A stretch of 64,000 nucleotides of DNA from Armillaria gallica. Taxonomy: Eukaryota; Basidiomycota; Agaricomycetes; Agaricales; Physalacriaceae. The notes below the pieces were generated by a model. That model saw only the letters and a program-made list of their open reading frames with translations. It was not told the DNA's origin and did no database searches. The stretch covers positions 868,001 through 932,000 of the forward strand of contig JBANDB010000006.1 in NCBI GenBank assembly GCA_037576215.1, given 5' to 3'. Shown piece by piece: positions 52,312-63,649 of this stretch (its first letter is position 1; each line of letters opens with the position of its first letter). Both the position numbers and the translations under genes were made by a program.

Positions 52312-53003
52312 TCATCTGCCCCGTGTCACTTAAAATCATGGATCCGTCATATAAATTGTATTATCTCCGTATATCGAACATACATAGTATCGCAGGGACG
52401 CTTGACGGTAAATAGAACTATAGCACTGAGGCACATTTTGATAATTCGCAGAGCGGGGCTGAGGAACAGCGACACGCCGTTTACCTCTCGTGAAAGTCCG
52501 TAGACACCAAACGAGTCAAACACGCGACGCCATCAAATCGACCTCGAGTTGTCTTCAAAGGACGGAGTTTTACACATAAACGGGAGCGGAAGTGAGCGTC
52601 GGTATTTGCATTCATTTTAAATTTTAAGCACGAGCCAGCGTAAGTCAAGGTCTGACGCCCTGGGACGTCAAACTCACTGGAACCGGGGCCTACACAGCTA
52701 AAGAGAACAAGAATTAAATTCAACAACGGAACGGAATGGCAAGGAAATACACATCAATGGTCTCCTTCTCAGTACTTCTCCGTGGATGGTTTCGAGATTT
52801 TCGGCAGTGCCGCCGACACAATACAGCATCAATCCTACACGGCAGTCCTTAGCCTAGAGGAAACCTAATACCAGAAGCTTTTACTCACAATGGCACAACG
52901 CTCGCCGGACGTACATTGCACCCTCCACTTCGCCAGAATTCACAGAAATAGTACCACTTTCAACAAGATGCCGTGCTCTTGCTCGCCGAACGTCGATACA
53001 CTG
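52312..53003. other. Repeat-rich spacer without a confident gene
   Basis: Minus-strand frames (for example CVGPGSSEFDVPGRQTLTYA at 52620-52680) look partly protein-like, but I cannot place them. The 12-mer CTCGCCG[G/A]ACGT occurs at 52901 and 52982 and again at 53361 beyond the MITE. Confidence 0.35.
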
Positions 53004-53241
53004 GTGTTGCCGCGACTCAGCTTATCTCGGCTTAACGCCGAAGTCGGTTTTAGCCGATTTCACATAGCTTGCTCTGACTGCACAATTGTTCAAAATGGCA
53101 GATAATCTGAAGGACGTATTCACTCACAAGAATTATTGGTAGTGTTGGTGATAGCTTAGCGGTTCCCTCTGTCCCTCTATCCTCGGCGACTCAAAAGTCG
53201 ACTTCGGCGTTAAGCCGAGATAAGCCGAGTCGCGGCAACAC
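53004..53241. mobile_element. MITE with 43-bp terminal inverted repeats
   Basis: The left end, 53004-53046, begins GTGTTGCCGCGACTC. It is the reverse complement of the right end, 53199-53241, with a single mismatch at position 16 over 43 bp. The element is 238 bp and has no coding capacity. It is flanked by the direct 7-bp repeat TACACTG at 52997-53003 and 53242-53248, the footprint of insertion. The size, long inverted termini and target duplication define a non-autonomous class II element. A 7-8 bp duplication would fit a hAT-like or related transposase, but the superfamily cannot be fixed from one copy. Confidence 0.88.
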
Positions 53242-53562
53242 TACACTGTGGTAGAGCAAGAATCGTTGACCAAGAATACGCGAGTTACGAGTCTTGAAGC
53301 TTTGAAACTTAGAGTCGAATTTTAGCACTTGACGTCGTACTCGATGACACAGTGCCCTTGCTCGCCGGACGTGTAACTTACAGTGAAGATTGAGGATATC
53401 TTCTGTTTGACGACTGAACGCGACGGCGTGACGGCGAGGTCTGGGTTTTCGAAAGTGGATCTAGCACCAAGCCTGCAAAATACGAAGTACAGTGAAGAAC
53501 GACATGTGGCATAGGTACGACGGTGTTCGTGAAGACGAGCGCGGGACTTGCTTTTTCGCCAC

Positions 53563-53767
53563 GACGTGCTGAGATTTGGAGTGGTCTTTTGAATATTCAG
53601 CACCAGATGCCTCGGCCACCGTAGCTAGCTGCTTTCTGGTACTGCTGCTTTGCGTTTTTTCACGCTGAGTCGTAATTGCTGTCACTTTCGTCCTGGAAAA
53701 TTTCATGATCGGATTCGACGCGTCTACTTTTGCCCATGAATGGCGCAAAGCAAAGACAGTTGAATGG
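53563..53767 (-). pseudogene. Captured 5' fragment of the MutY gene
   Basis: This segment aligns with 47544-47740 of the intact MutY gene in the same orientation: about 30 bp of leader, the start codon region and the first roughly 60 codons. Shared stretches include GACGTGCTGAGATTTGGAGT, GTAGCTAGCTGCTTTCTGG and GATTCGACGCGTCTAC. The copy carries an 11-nt insertion, several deletions and many substitutions that break the frame (KQLATVAEASGAEYSKDHSK in one frame, the VESDHEIFQDESDS-like start in another). At the inner end it stops being similar after SKSQHV, inside the parent's first exon. It lies 320 bp from the MITE and beside a G13 tract (53827-53839). Confidence 0.88.
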
Positions 53768-53826
53768 TGTCTCAGTGTTGTTGTGTTGTTACTGGCAGTA
53801 CATTCTAGAAGGCTAAAATCCCAATA

Positions 53827-53839
53827 GGGGGGGGGGGGG
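53827..53839. repeat. G13 homopolymer
   Basis: A run of 13 G lies about 60 bp outside the MutY fragment. It is prone to length error in sequencing and could mark a breakpoint or assembly junction. Confidence 0.9.
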
Positions 53840-54555
53840 ACGGCCTGAGGCTTAAACCACAGCCTTATTTAGTACTATTAAGACATGGCGAACCATTCTG
53901 TTTGTGCTGTGCTTAAATACTCTTCAGAAGATCCAGATGGCAATGCTCAGCAATAAATCGGCACAAGCCAGTACCTTCCCGGTAGCTTAGATAGCATTAC
54001 TACCAGTCACGCGTACTGTTGAGCCTGACCTTAAACGCGAAAATGTACGCCATGTGCAAATTTCCGCCACCCCCTCTAGATATAAAGCCAATTCAAGCTT
54101 ATCTGGTACCAGCCTGGAGAACTCTACAGTACAGTAAAAGAAGTGTTGTTGAGAGAGTCGATAAATGGAATATTGACACAATCAATTGGAGATGATGTCT
54201 CGCACAAGAATTTCAATAAAGAGAAAAAAACACGTCCCGGCTAGAAGACAGTTGGCAAACCAATCAACCTCAATCAACGGCAATCGCTCACAAAGTAGTC
54301 TTTGATTAGCCCTAAAGAGCTGAAAGAATAATGGTATTGATATTATACAACTGCATTTGTGGTATGTAGTAATAGTAGGAATATTGGATTAGTGTATCAG
54401 TCACCCTTGCGAGGACTAGCGAAACAAAGCAATACATGGTCGACATCAAAGGACGAACAGACAGATAGCCATACGCCGGTACCCACCTGTCCACGGATGA
54501 AATGCTACAAAGAAAAATGAAGAACCGTCCATCCTGCCTTAATTTGTACACACGG

Positions 54556-57500
54556 TCAGTGTTTCGAGTGCATAGAGAAATGAGGGAAGGAGCTCGGAGC
54601 ACCCTTGCCTTCCTTATCCCTGTCTTTGTCCTTATCCTTGTCCTTCTCTTTCTTCCTGCCGAAATGAAGAAGGGGAAGAGTAAGACTCAACTTCCTACTT
54701 GTTCGCTTCCAATGCGAGCTGGTATTGCTGCTACTGGATGTGCTGGCGGAACTATGATTCGCACCAGGGAACGTACCCCATCCATTAGGGTGGTCATCGG
54801 TATCAGGATGTTCCGACTTCATCTTGCCCTTGTCATTTGCCATTACAACATGATCGACAGAGGCATGCCCATTGCTTGCGTACATGCTCCGTATAGGGGA
54901 GCCTGGAGTAACAAACGATGGTGGTAGAGGAGGAACAGGGGGTAATTGCCGCGGTGAAGTCGAGCGTCCGTTCCCGATAGCAGTGGCAGGTCGGAGGAGG
55001 CGAAGCGCGCAGCGAGGAGTGATCTCGTGCTTTGTCCCTGTGATGGATTAAACTTGACAACGACTTCTTGTGCTCAGGGGCCTTCGGCGAAGAAGGTTTT
55101 TCCAGAGACTTGCGCGAAGGTGTTGAAGGAGAGGGGGAGGACGGTGTGTGGGATGATGGAGTGGCAGGGAAAGTCGGTGGAAGATGTGAGGTTGAACCTA
55201 GAGACGATGACGGAGACACAGGCGAGGAACTCTCATAATCATGGGTATGCCTATGATGATGATTAGGGTTGACACTAAGACCACCACCGGAAGTCTTTGG
55301 GCGTGACGCTGAACTTAGATTATGGAATGCGGACGCATCAAACATCCCAGGTTCTGATGGACGCCGCCTCCTCTCTCTAGGCGACGGAGGGGCTGTCGTG
55401 TTGAACCAACGTGAAGAACCTTCTTCCTTTGGGTTCGAGGCAACCGTCGGAGATTGAGGAATTTGGGGCAGTCCGGCCTGGCTAGCTGGCCGCTTATCTC
55501 CCAATCTGAACGACTTCCGCTTGAACCAGGTACTGGGTTTGCGCTCGGGGAGATGGTGCGGATGGTCATGATGACCGTTTTCATGACCGTTCGCACCGGG
55601 ATCCGGACTTGATGGTAGAGGTGGGGGTGGGGGTGTTGACGCCCTGTGATTCGGCTCATCCGAACTTGCTGTAGAAAGCAGCGACGCAGGCATGGCGAAC
55701 TGTTCGGGAGATTCGCGGAATTCCGGTCCGTGCAAGGCCCCCGCTGACGTTGAGGGTCTGCGTCTGGTAAAGAGCCCCTTACTCCGGGTGTTACTGGAGG
55801 TAGTGGGGGTAATCGCAGGGGAGGACGCAATGGACGGGCTTGGCGGGGACGAAGCTTCGTCCGATACCGAAACCTTGACATCAATGGTTTGACGAGATGA
55901 TTTCTTATCGGTTGGATGGAGTAATGGTGATGAGGATTGTGACGGTGTAACTGGAAAGGGCGGATCACTGATGTCTGAAGAGTCGCCTTCTTCCGCAAGC
56001 CCTGGGGGCAGAGGGGGATTTATTGGTAGGGCAGGTGACGCCTCAATGGAGCCGGCTGGGGACAGCGCTTGTTCGGACATCTCAGGCGGCGCTGGTGAGG
56101 GGTTATGTAGTCCAAGGCCGGTAAATTGATGTCGGCGGCTTGATAATAGAGTACATAGGCGGAGCCAGCGGGGGAATCACCAAAGTATTTGGAGATATCA
56201 CCTTCGGGCAACGGGTAGACATTGTCGTCATCAAAAACGAGCCATGACCCGCCCGTCTTGATGATGGATATGTAGTGACCATGATGCGGACCGCTGCAAA
56301 AAAAAAAAAAAAAAAAAAGAGCCCATCAACGTGAAGACTATATTAATGCGACGATACTCACGTTCCAATGTGTACAACAATTCCAAATAGGTTGTACAGT
56401 CGGTCCGCGTCCTCCGTGTCGTCAACAGTATTGAACAGCCGAAGTTCGATGGGAAAAGCTACCCGATAGGCTAGCTTGATGTACTTTTGCACGTCCTCCT
56501 GATACTTGAACCGCTTCAAATGCAAAGCCAAGACATTGGGTAGTTTCTTGATCTTCATGCTATAACAACGCATGAGTAATGCTGGCCGAAGGTACGTGAT
56601 ACAAATTACCGTTTCTCCGCTTCCTGCAGGTCGCAACAAGAGTCGCAGAAAAACTTGTTCTTCTGACAGAGCATTTCACTGGCGCTAAATTGGCGTAAGC
56701 ACGCAGTGACACTGGAGTTTTGCTCAATGTCAATCGAGAGATCCAGAAAGGACTCGTCGCGGGCCGAAACCTAGTATACCGGGTAAATAGGGCTGGAGAA
56801 TTATGCAAACGGAACAGACCGTTTCGCAGGTGAGGCAACGGGTTTCACTGGTCAGAATGCCTTCGAAAAGTTTATGAACTAAAGTTGCATCTTGCGGTGA
56901 TGTACCAGAATTAGAGCTTGTAGTGGCGGTTATAATTGTAGGGGGTGATTTTGATGATAGAGTGGCGACCGAGTTGGACACTGCATAAATAACCATGTGC
57001 ATGAGCGACACGGGGAAATGACAGCGAGACGACTCACAGTCTTCACCCATAGCGTCATGCTGCAATTTCTTCTCCTCTTCTATTTCCTCTACGATCTTAT
57101 TAAGGAGATAATTAAGAAATTCGTGTGCATCCTGATGCATAGTAGAACGGAAAATATCGTTGCCTTGCTTGACCTTGTCGATGAAGGCGCGCGGGGCGAC
57201 GGTACCGCTGTCGGCGGGATTGGTGGAGATGTAAAAATAAAGCGAACGGAGTGCGGAGAAAAGGGTGGGGGGAGAAGAAGGAATGGTAGGAGGCTCGTGG
57301 GGGTGGATTCCGTTCGCGATCGGGTGGTCTGCGCTGCCAGACACGGAAGGTCGACGTACAGGTACAAGAGCCGGGGGTCCGGAGAGAGCGTCCTGGGAAC
57401 CTTGGGCGATGGAATGTTCCTCTGACTGTAAGAGCAGATCCCGGAAGGGAGTGCAGAAATACAGAGCCTGCACCACTGAGTTGGCATAACTGAAATGATG

Positions 57501-57739
57501 TCGTAAGTGGTATCCCACAGAATACTGGACACTGCTTACCAGGTATTGCCAAACTGCAACCATAAGAGAGCTGAAATGAGCGCGAATTAAAGAGCAAGAG
57601 GACTGCCACGCACATTCTCCAGGCCAAATTTCTTGGCATCGGCAGAGCATGTCATCGGGATAGGTATGGGCTTCGAGCTGTCTCTTTGCGACGGGGTTTG
57701 CTGAGGACCAAATATCCATCTCGTTCTTGCTCTTGCCAT
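54556..57739 (-). CDS. creB: Ubiquitin carboxyl-terminal hydrolase, CreB / USP12-USP46 / UBP9 type
   Basis: In filamentous fungi the CreB deubiquitinase acts in carbon catabolite repression. The start [20 protein letters not shown] (ATG 57737-57739) leads to KKFGLEN, spliced to [16 protein letters not shown] with the catalytic Cys. Landmarks are [60 protein letters not shown], zinc-ribbon cysteines ([20 protein letters not shown]) and [20 protein letters not shown]. The His box is [17 protein letters not shown], then [21 protein letters not shown] roughly 500-residue Ser/Pro-rich tail ends in a KDKDKD repeat and [10 protein letters not shown]. Two frame discontinuities interrupt the tail: near 56123-56128 (a TTT run, before [13 protein letters not shown]) and near 54995-55010. 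The catalytic domain itself is intact. Confidence 0.85.
56298..56318 (-). repeat. T21 polypyrimidine tract at a 3' splice site of the creB-like gene
   Basis: On the minus strand 21 consecutive T are followed directly by GCAG and then the exon coding [10 protein letters not shown]. The run therefore serves as the polypyrimidine tract of that intron and is unlikely to be a mobile-element tail. Confidence 0.8.
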
Positions 57740-58300
57740 GCTAAGTGGCAAAGGTATGTACCCGACGGGGGGAGGCGCGAGCGCGACGCTGCTCGTCGTT
57801 GGACGTCGTCGTCTGGACGTTGATGTTAGAAATGATCCAGAGGCACTTGGAATTACGGCTTTGGTATGGTCAGGCACAGCTTCTTCTAAATTCGGAGCAT
57901 AAGCACGTGATGCATTGATCCCGATCACCTCGTCCCACTGGTTCCTTCCACATGCCACATGGTCCAGTCTGGTTCTTGTTGCTCGCACCTCAAAGTCAGG
58001 TGCGGGTTAATTGTCGGCAGCCCCGAAAGCAGGCGCGGTCGACGTCCCCGGACGCCTCTCTTCCTGTTAATTTCCGGTCCGCCCACTCGGATCCTCTTCC
58101 GATTCGGGTTACTGCCATTTCATTTTATCCCAGATACTTCTCCCGCAGCCCTCCAGAACGCGGAGCTGAGTGAACGATGATTAATCTTGTATAACCGTAT
58201 CTCAAGATCCATCAGACCCGCTTGAGACCCTAAATATCTTGTGCAAATCGATTACGCCCGGCACAACTGTAATGAATGATTAGTACTATAGTCGGCATAT
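57740..58300. other. Spacer upstream of the creB-like gene
   Basis: An open frame continues upstream of the chosen ATG to 57988 (PTTSSVALAPPPVGYIPLPL) and could be a longer N-terminus. Family members usually start near the chosen site. Otherwise no gene seen. Confidence 0.4.
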
Positions 58301-59992
58301 CTAGGAGCTATTAGTATCAGCATCGTTCCCAACGCTCCCCACCATTCTTCTGATAACCACTTTATCACCAAGTCTTATCACACCCTCTCCCAAAGGAACA
58401 CCATTGCATCCAACACAAGGCCCCATCTTATTCGCAGGATCAATACCGGTTCTAACCTTCATGAGAATCTTGTACGGAACAGCTTTATCCCTGACACCCG
58501 TGTCTGGAGAAACATTGGGCAACTAGATAGAATAGTCAGCGATCGGAAGGACAAGGCACCCAGGTGACGTAGCGATATTTCTAGGAGCGGTGGCACCTAC
58601 CAGGCATCTAACGCATTTCGATACTATGAGAATCCCGGGTGCATCTAAAACCGGCCCGGACTCGATAGCAATCTCCTCCCACATGTCCTCCGCAAACGGA
58701 CCTGCGCCTTTGAAAACGATATTGGGTCTAAACCTGAAAAGCATACTTTATCAGCTGACGGATCGAGTCACCACCATCAATGAAACACCGCGCAGCGATT
58801 CGAGCGCACTCAATACAAGCCGGTGTCCACATGTGCAAGGAAGGTAGGGGTTGAATTGTTTTAAAAGCACCGACCTCTCAATCATCAATCTATCTGTTCT
58901 CCAGCGTTCATCAACCCCTTGTTTACCCACCTGATTGCGTAGCTCATCCTCCAATACATTCATACTTTCTTCAGACAGGACAAGAAGAGGATATCCATCC
59001 TGGTAGACTGCTGTCGCTTTGAGTTCTGGGAAAGCCGCAGTTGGGGCACAGTCCCGTGGTCTCCTTCCCTTGAACACCAGGTGTACAGGCTTTCCGAAGT
59101 ATGATGAAAGAATGGCTGATGGTAATTTTGAGGGTCCAGACGATAATGGAACGGCCTCACAGACATGGCTATCGATGCTGGAGCCCCACATCGCGACATC
59201 GAATCTGTGAAGGTTCGGGACGATACACCATATGATTATTACAGGTCAAGAGGAAAAGCTTCGGTTCATACGATTGCCAAGTTTTTAACATCTCCTCGGA
59301 TGGATGTAACGGGACCTCAAACGAGTCGCAACTCGAGTCCTCTGGAAAGGAAACACGCAATACTCCACCGTATGGTGAATTATCGTCCGTCTCAATCTGA
59401 GGTGTAATTAGCACCATCTGAAGATTCGTAAGATCTCGATATCCGCCCGCAAGCCCACTAAACCTACTTTTGACACTTCGCGCGCCGTTATGACGCTTCT
59501 AGTTACCGCGTCCACGATGGACCATAATCGATCGTTCTAAAAGCAATTCGTCCTTTTTTTCTCTGCAAGACGGCGCACCACGGCCGCAGAAGAGACTTAC
59601 CTCTAGACCCTCAGGGGTATACCGAGCATTTGTAACGGAGAGTCCTCGGCAGCTCTAGTAGTGGCCGTGAGCACGCTATGCCGCCAGAAAGAGTGAACAA
59701 TGAAAACGAGGATATTCACCTTAATCGGGTGGATCAACAGTTTCGAAACAGTCACATCATAGCCAAAGTTTGGCTTGTGCAGGCGAGATGGGTCTATAGT
59801 CATTTCTCGACCTTGTCCCGGAACCGTTAATGTTGGAGACCGTTGCATTGTGGGCTTTGACATCAGAAGCGACGGGGGAATAGAGCGATAGAGGACGAAA
59901 AATAGTACTGCAGCTCCCACGAGGACGGTCAGGCGTGTGTCAGTTCCCGTGGTCTTGTCTAAAGGCAGTCCGTCGAAGAACAGGTCCAACAT
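58301..59992 (-). CDS. MOSC-domain protein (mARC-like molybdenum cofactor enzyme)
   Basis: mARC proteins bind molybdenum cofactor and reduce N-hydroxylated compounds at the outer mitochondrial membrane. The ATG at 59990-59992 begins MLDLFFDGLPLDKTTG and is followed by a membrane anchor, LTVLVGAAVLFFVLYRSI. The MOSC N-terminal barrel follows: VSKLLIHPIK, SCRGLSVTNARYTPEGLEND, RLWSIVDA. The MOSC core includes VYQDGYPLLVLSEESMNVLE, RFRPNIVFKGAGPFAEDMWE and the cofactor-binding cysteine segment IVSKCVRC, spliced to LPNVSPDTGVRDK. It ends GDKVVIRRMVGSVGNDADTN at a TAG (58301-58303). The N-terminal helix fits outer-membrane anchoring. About eight introns. Confidence 0.88.
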
Positions 59993-60187
59993 AGTGCTGG
60001 TCACAAGAAGCTTAGCTTGTGAACTGTGTGCTGGCGTGCTTTAGGATCCGAGCTTGAGCGCTTGAGCAGGTTGAGTCAGAAGCGCGAAGTGTTACATAAT
60101 CGCCCATTCAGGCTACTTTTTTTTGCCTCCATAAAATATTGTACAATTTGTTTGAACCATCCTTGAATTTCCATCGCAGGCATCGCC

Positions 60188-60791
60188 CTATGCAGTTCTC
60201 AGCACCAAATGGACACCGCTGTCCGTGCTGATGACATCGCTGATCTCTCCAACCTTGAGGCTAAACGCGGTATCCTCGAACGGCTTCTGCATCTGACCGT
60301 GTCCAAAGAATCCAAGGTCGCCGCCCTTTTCATGAGAGGAGCAGTCGGAATGTTTCGCCGCAAGTTGTGTGAATTTGTCTGGGGAATCACCAATGAGATC
60401 CTGATACGTCCTCAAGATTTCGATCGCCTCGGCCTTCGAGCGCGTTATGTTCGCCTGTCGCCGAAATTCAGATCAATATAAGTTGGACTGGACAGCTTGT
60501 AAATGTACTTACTTCTTTCCAGCTCGACGGGCGCCTGCTACCGCTGTGCTTCACCAGCAAGTGGCTGGCCCTGACTTTGTCACTGACATTGTCTTGGGTG
60601 AGATAACTGGCACCCGGGAGCTGCTGTATTTGCTCCTGTGTAAGGCCAGCAGGCGGATCCCACGACGATTGTTGGGTGTCCGCATCGTAGAAGTAGGGCT
60701 TGCCCCGCGAGTTGGACATTCTGACCTGCCAAGCCTAAACAAGATCGCAGTCAGTTGACCACGATAGAGTTGAAGATACGCCACGTACCAT
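60188..60791 (-). CDS. ESS1: Pin1/Ess1-type peptidyl-prolyl cis-trans isomerase
   Basis: This isomerase acts on phospho-Ser/Thr-Pro bonds, including the RNA polymerase II tail, and is essential in yeast. The first exon is only the ATG (60789-60791), followed at once by a GTACGT donor. The next exon opens [20 protein letters not shown], the WW domain, with its second Trp in [11 protein letters not shown]. The parvulin domain has [20 protein letters not shown] (catalytic His and the phosphate-binding Arg pair), [20 protein letters not shown] (catalytic Cys) and [20 protein letters not shown], ending GVHLVLRTA (stop 60188-60190). All catalytic residues are present and the length is typical. Confidence 0.95.
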
Positions 60792-60919
60792 GGTGTTATT
60801 CTAGTGGTAAGTACTTGAAGCAGATGCTGCTGATGTGAACGATTAAACCGCCTCCGGTAATTGCCGGCGGCAATCAGCCTTTCGTTACGACCCCCAGTAC
60901 GACTGGTGCCACAGTACTT
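60792..60919. promoter_or_regulatory. Compact bidirectional promoter, ESS1 / DUF4246 gene
   Basis: Only 128 bp separate the two divergent start codons, so both promoters and leaders must overlap here. No TATA box is evident. Confidence 0.6.
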
Positions 60920-62863
60920 ATGTCGGATTCTCGTGGTTATCGCCATCCTTTCAACGATTGCACCCACTATCTAGGTGGCGTCGGCGGTAAGGTACCTTGG
61001 GTGTTCAAACTTTACAATCTTATCTTTGTCATGATCCAGATAACCCTCGAACTGTGGGTTTCGTGCAAACTGCTTAGATGAACTCATGGGAAGAATCATT
61101 ATTAGCTTGTGGACCTGGCCATGAGTCGCCTTTCTGCTGCCATTCGCCGTCAGAAAGACTGGTGGTTGTTCTACCACGAAAAGACATTCAAACACCACTG
61201 GATACAGGAAGCATGTGATCGCGTGTGGGAAATCCCTCTACCTTGCGGAGAAGACACCAAGGTAAAATTATCACAAAGACAGGCGCGTGTAAATTCTCTC
61301 CGGCTATTTTCAGCCTGTTTCATCTGCCAACAAGGCCGAATATGTTCTTCAAGAGCTGGAAGGGTACGCCTCACTTCGCGACCAAGTGAACAACTGGTAA
61401 AGCACCTTAGTCTGTCAATCTCAATACTATTCTGAATCGTTCCAGCCAAGTTTCTTGTTTTGAGCGCATATGGGAATCAGAAAATCTTCTAGAACACTCA
61501 GTCGTCTCCTCGCTCGACCATGAACTTTCCTCTCTGGAACCAGATTCCAGCAAAGGGACCACGAAGCTGATCAATCCCTACACATGTCCTCTCATTTACG
61601 ACAGATCGATATCTGCTGACCTTCAAGGTAATCCACTCCCATCTCACCCCCTGCCGACGCCACGTACTCTGTGTCTTGCAAATTCGCATTATTACCCACA
61701 GACGTTCAGCTGACTGCTTCCAACCACCTGGAACTACTGTCTTACATCAACGACCTTCACCCCAGGCACACGTCCCTTTACCGTCTCCTCAATACAACCC
61801 TATCGGCTTTTATCCATTGTTTGAACACACCCTCAGTGATCTCCACCGAAACAACCCTTTACCTCAGCGCATACCTGGTCGCTCGTGGTACAGCCAATGG
61901 TGCGAGCCGGAGCCACCGGAGTTCTCTGATGATGAAGAGGGCTGGGCTCTATACGAGCTCGACATGTGGCACTGGATGTCTCACAGACCCATCAATCTAC
62001 CTGACATTCCAAAAGATGGATATCAGGGTGGCCTGGAAGAGAGAAAACACATCGTAAAGCTCGGAGGTAGAAGACTACAAGTGGTCATCAGTGCTTCGGA
62101 AACGCGGCTTGTGCGTGGTTATTCACATTTTTCGCTTAGCGTGTACTGAAGTTGGTCAATATCCAGAATGCCGGGCAAAGCTATCACGGCAGCATCGAAC
62201 CGTGGAGAGTTGAGGGTATGAAAAATGAGCGAATTGTTGCTTGTGGATTCTTCTACACCTCCGTGGTACGTGATATCCATTTGTCAGTGGCTCCGTGTTC
62301 AAGTCACGTTCCAAATCCAGGAGAACGTAGTAGATAGCTCTATCGAGTTTCGCATGGCCGTGACCTACCCCAGAGGCTTCAACGCCGGTGATAACGGCGC
62401 CACCTTTCGAACCTGGGGTATACGAGATGCTGCTCCATGCCACCAGTACCTAGGCGACGTGCCCATCCGCCAAGGAACAGCCATAGTCTTTCCAAACATC
62501 TACCAGTACCGACATACACCGATCCAGCTAGCCGATCCAGGGAAACCAGGACACAGACGTATGGTTTCATTCCTTCTAGTCGATCCTGATATCCCGCCGA
62601 TCCCGTCCACCTCGAACGTCCCGCCCCAACAGAAAGCGTGGATCCGAGAGGCGTTGGATGATTTTTTAGACGTGCGCTTCCCAGAGGAAGTCGTAGACAA
62701 GATAATGGAGCATGTGGATTGGCTCGTGGATGAAGATGAGATGATGCGTCTCCGGGAGGAAATGATGCAGGAGCGGCGGGAGTTCGTTTCGAATAATGAC
62801 GACCATTATTTTTCAATACCTTTTGATGTTTTTAATGGTCCAGAGGTTCTTCTATATCCTTAG
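60920..62863 (+). CDS. DUF4246 protein, 2-oxoglutarate/Fe(II) oxygenase-like
   Basis: The proposed first exon (ATG 60920) reads MSDSRGYRHPFNDCTHYLGG and splices via a TTATTAG acceptor to LVDLAMSRLSAAIRRQKDWW and FKHHWIQEACDRVWEIPLP. Later exons include AEYVLQELEGYASLRDQVNN, CFERIWESENLLEHSVVSSL and INPYTCPLIYDRSIS. The catalytic-fold region has EPWRVEGMKNERIVACGFF, SSIEFRMAVTYPRGFNAGDN-like sequence and PCHQYLGDVPIRQGTAIVFP. It continues NIYQYRHTPIQLADPGKPGH and RRMVSFLLVDPDIPPIPSTS, ending DVFNGPEVLLYP (stop 62861-62863). Members are taken to be iron/2OG-type enzymes of unknown substrate. From memory the family usually has W-H-V-E-G and Y-Q-H-R at these sites; here they read WRVEG and YQYRH, so activity is doubtful. 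The middle (61680-62160) has uncertain junctions. Confidence 0.82.
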
Positions 62864-63649
62864 AATTGTTGTTCATCAACTTCAATAGCGCTAATTATAA
62901 CTCAATATTCACAGATGTCAGTCGAGTAGCAAGAAGTGAGAAAAGCCTTTCTCGTCAGCATGGATACATCTCATTGCGATTCTGCAGAACGTTTCGGAGC
63001 TCCTTGCGGCGTTCGCGATTGCCCCAGAAGCTCAGTAGCTGTATTTCAAAAGTTCAGAACGGACAGACTCATCTATGGCCATCTTCAATAGGCTTCTCTT
63101 TTCCAATGATATTGGTTTTTCACAAGCTGTTGTTCCGATCAACCATCAACGGCGTCCACAACAAATTATGGTTACATGGTTGGAGCTGGTTTGGAATCTC
63201 TTCAGTCCGTACGCAGCTGCTGTTACCCTCCATGAGGTCAAAGATAAAATGAAATAAAACATAGCCTCTCATCGGCTGAAACCGTTCCAATACCAAGAAA
63301 ACGAGAATTCAGAAGGTAAATACTTGTGTTGCCTAGCAGGGTATCCATCATTATTTTAAATCTATTGCGGTTACAGCAAATAAGCATAGCTAGGAGGAAA
63401 ATTAATTGAAAACAGGAGTGAACGTTCGAAGGGAGAGAACTTCTATGTTATGCAAAGTGGTAGTAGGGTAGGGATGAAATGATTGAGATCAAAACGAAGA
63501 AGACCCTGATCCCAAACGACGCGGTAAGATCTATCCAGCAATACATAAGACGAAAGGAAAACTCTACAAGGTCATATCACGTAGGATATACAAACAGTGC
63601 AGACGATAATTATATTTAACGCGTCCAGATGAATTTAAATCAACGAGTC
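62864..63649. other. Spacer with one small unplaced ORF
   Basis: A 60-codon ORF begins at 63075 (MAIFNRLLFSNDIGFSQAVV), overlapped by another frame at 62866-63252. Neither has a recognisable domain. It is probably the 3' flank of two convergent genes. Confidence 0.35.

Noticed and set aside
54600..54680. Tandem microsatellite (CTTATC/CTTGTC-type)
   Set aside because: It encodes the Lys-Asp repeat of the creB-like tail and is explained as coding sequence.
56298..56318. A21/T21 run as a possible retroelement poly(A) tail
   Set aside because: On the coding strand it is directly followed by GCAG and the next creB-like exon, so it is a splice-site pyrimidine tract.
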